Assembly (NCBI GenBank): GCA_025936275.1
Contig: JAICTR010000166.1
Coordinates: 1 to 6,748, forward strand
Source of the DNA: Burkholderiales bacterium
GTDB lineage: Bacteria > Pseudomonadota > Gammaproteobacteria > Burkholderiales > Usitatibacteraceae
Reading direction: 5' to 3'
Length of the DNA: 6,748 nt
The notes under the pieces are model-generated. The model was not told where the DNA came from and ran no database searches. It was given only the letters and a program-made list of their open reading frames with translations. This document shows positions 5,904 through 6,748 of the stretch, piece after piece (within the stretch, counting starts at the first letter, position 1; the number at the start of each line of letters is the position of its first letter). Position numbers and translations under genes: made by a program.

Positions 5904-5910
5904 CAAAGAT

Positions 5911-5997
5911 CTCCCTCTCCCTTGGGAGAGGGCGGGGTGAGGGTAGAGTTGCGACGTGACCCTCTCCCCGGCCCTTCCCCCAAGGGGGAGGGAGAGC
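5911..5997. repeat. Inverted pair of CCCTCTCCC/GGGAGAGGG hairpin repeats between convergent genes
   Basis: Copy A (about 5911-5946) has a perfect 9-bp stem, CCCTCTCCC (5913-5921) with GGGAGAGGG (5924-5932), around TT, followed by CGGGGTGAGGGT. Copy B, in the opposite direction (about 5957-5997), has CCCCC (5977-5981) with GGGGG (5984-5988) around AA, extended by further pairs with one bulged T, followed in its own direction by GGGCCGGGGAGAGGGT. The two copies align well and so also form one larger hairpin. This fills nearly all of the 95-base gap between the peptidase stop and the transporter stop. No T-run follows, so it is not a classical terminator, but the structure could end or stabilise both transcripts. 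To my recollection, similar CCCTCTCCC...GGGTGAGGG elements are common between genes in many high-GC proteobacteria. Confidence 0.8.
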
Positions 5998-5998
5998 T

Positions 5999-6748
5999 TC
6001 AGCCCTTCCCGTGCATCAGGTACTTGATGCCCGGCGTGAGCACCAGCAGCACGATCGCCGCGCTTAACGAGGTGCCGACGAGGAACCAGTAGAGCGGCAT
6101 CGACGAGCCCTTGAGCAGCTCCTCGAGGATGCCCGCGAGGTAATTCGCGGCCGCATTGGCGACGAACCAGATGCCCATCATCAGCGCCGCGACGCGCGCG
6201 GGCGCGAGCTTGGTGACCATCGAGAGCCCGACCGGCGAGAGGCAGAGCTCGCCGATCGTGTGCAGCACGTACACGAAGAAGAGCCATTGCGGGCCGACCT
6301 TGCCGATCGCATCCGCGCGCCCCTGCGCGAGCGCCATCACCACGAAGCCCAGCCCGAGGAAGGCGAGGCCGAGCGCCATCTTCGCGGGTGTCGAGAGCGC
6401 GAAGCGCGACTGGTCCACCCTGAACCAGATCGCCGCGATGCCCGGGCCCATCACGAAGATGCCGAGCGGATTGATCGCCTGGAAATAGGACGCCGGGATT
6501 TCCCAGCCGAAGACGCTGCGCTGCGTCTGCTGGTCGGCGAAGAGGTTCATCGTGCCGCCCGCCTGCTCGAATCCCATCCAGAAGAACACCACGAAGAAGC
6601 CGAGGATGAAGATCGCGGCGATGCGCTGCCATTCGTCGCGCGTGAGGGGCGCCTGCGACGCGCGCGCTTCGCGCGACGTGAAGCGGTTCGCGCCGAACCA
6701 CAGCAGCGCAATGACGATCGCCGCGGTGGCGAGCTGGGCGAGCGACGA
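5999..6748 (-). CDS. POT/PTR family proton-coupled peptide transporter, C-terminal half
   Basis: The frame is open from the right window edge to TGA at 5999-6001, giving the last 249 residues; the start and the N-terminal helices lie beyond the window. A full POT protein is usually about 450-500 residues, so roughly half is present, including the last six or so membrane helices. Family signatures are LTRDEWQRIAAIF (35-47), FFWMGFEQAGG (55-65) with the conserved FEQ, IPASYFQAINP (84-94), and IGELCLSPVGLSMVTKLAP (165-183) with conserved Glu167 and the SPVG motif. The protein imports di- and tripeptides with protons across the inner membrane. The GTG at 6590-6592 is inside a helix and is not the start. 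It converges on the M14 peptidase gene across the repeat at 5911-5997; together they suggest uptake and breakdown of peptides, an inference from family and position. Confidence 0.92.
   Translation of the reverse strand, partial: SSLAQLATAAIVIALLWFGANRFTSREARASQAPLTRDEWQRIAAIFILGFFVVFFWMGFEQAGGTMNLFADQQTQRSVFGWEIPASYFQAINPLGIFVMGPGIAAIWFRVDQSRFALSTPAKMALGLAFLGLGFVVMALAQGRADAIGKVGPQWLFFVYVLHTIGELCLSPVGLSMVTKLAPARVAALMMGIWFVANAAANYLAGILEELLKGSSMPLYWFLVGTSLSAAIVLLVLTPGIKYLMHGKG

Noticed and set aside
3341..5959. 872-codon + strand open frame antisense to the monooxygenase and overlapping the M14 gene
   Set aside because: It consists of Arg-rich shadow sequence through two recognised genes and the repeat; it has no conserved domain.
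5904..5998. Intrinsic terminators with T-tracts for the M14 and POT genes
   Set aside because: The stems are strong but are followed by GC-rich bases instead of a T-run, so they were recorded as repeats with possible transcript-end function.
4116..6701. 861-codon minus-strand open frame antisense to the M14 gene and out of frame with the POT transporter
   Set aside because: The M14 and POT frames carry complete family signatures, and this frame carries none. It is a product of GC-rich codon structure.

Overview
The window is a GC-rich, tightly packed bacterial chromosomal segment. The gene families and base composition suggest a high-GC proteobacterium, most likely a betaproteobacterium, but no marker gene here fixes the taxonomy. 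It holds seven protein genes, two of them cut by the window edges. I see no RNA gene, insertion sequence, CRISPR array or phage gene. Nearly all of the DNA is coding. The non-coding part is about 67, 77, 109 and 95 bases, and three of those four gaps hold clear hairpin or repeat structure.

Layout, left to right. (1) At 1-903 (+) is the C-terminal part of a large secreted subtilisin-like (S8) protease, closed by a strong intrinsic terminator at 922-954. (2) At 971-1387 (+) is a small stand-alone PAS sensor protein. It runs tail-to-tail into (3), a secreted glycine-zipper protein with Tyr/Pro repeats and a His-rich tail at 1384-1857 (-); the two stop codons share one CTAG. (4) At 3134-4105 and 1938-3137 (-) is a two-gene operon: a nitronate monooxygenase-like flavoprotein followed by a CynX/NimT-type MFS transporter. 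They are translationally coupled, and the transporter probably starts at a CTG that overlaps the upstream stop (CTGA). (5) At 4215-5903 (+), transcribed divergently from the operon, is a cytoplasmic M14 zinc carboxypeptidase-like enzyme. The 109-base divergent gap is almost filled by a nested inverted repeat (4119-4201). Both flanking genes lack a Shine-Dalgarno sequence and have a -10-like box 6-7 bases before the ATG, which suggests leaderless mRNAs. (6) At 5999-6748 (-) is the C-terminal half of a POT/PTR proton-coupled peptide transporter. It converges on the M14 gene across a second, unrelated inverted repeat pair (5911-5997).

Functional picture. The peptidase and peptide transporter fit peptide import followed by cytoplasmic hydrolysis, and the S8 protease could supply extracellular peptides; this link is inferred from family function and proximity. 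The monooxygenase-transporter pair is the only arrangement with direct sequence evidence of coupling, and its substrate is unknown. I do not see a convincing new multi-gene system. The points most worth a second look are the repeat-embedded divergent promoter region, the CTG-start overlap, and the monooxygenase-transporter pairing.
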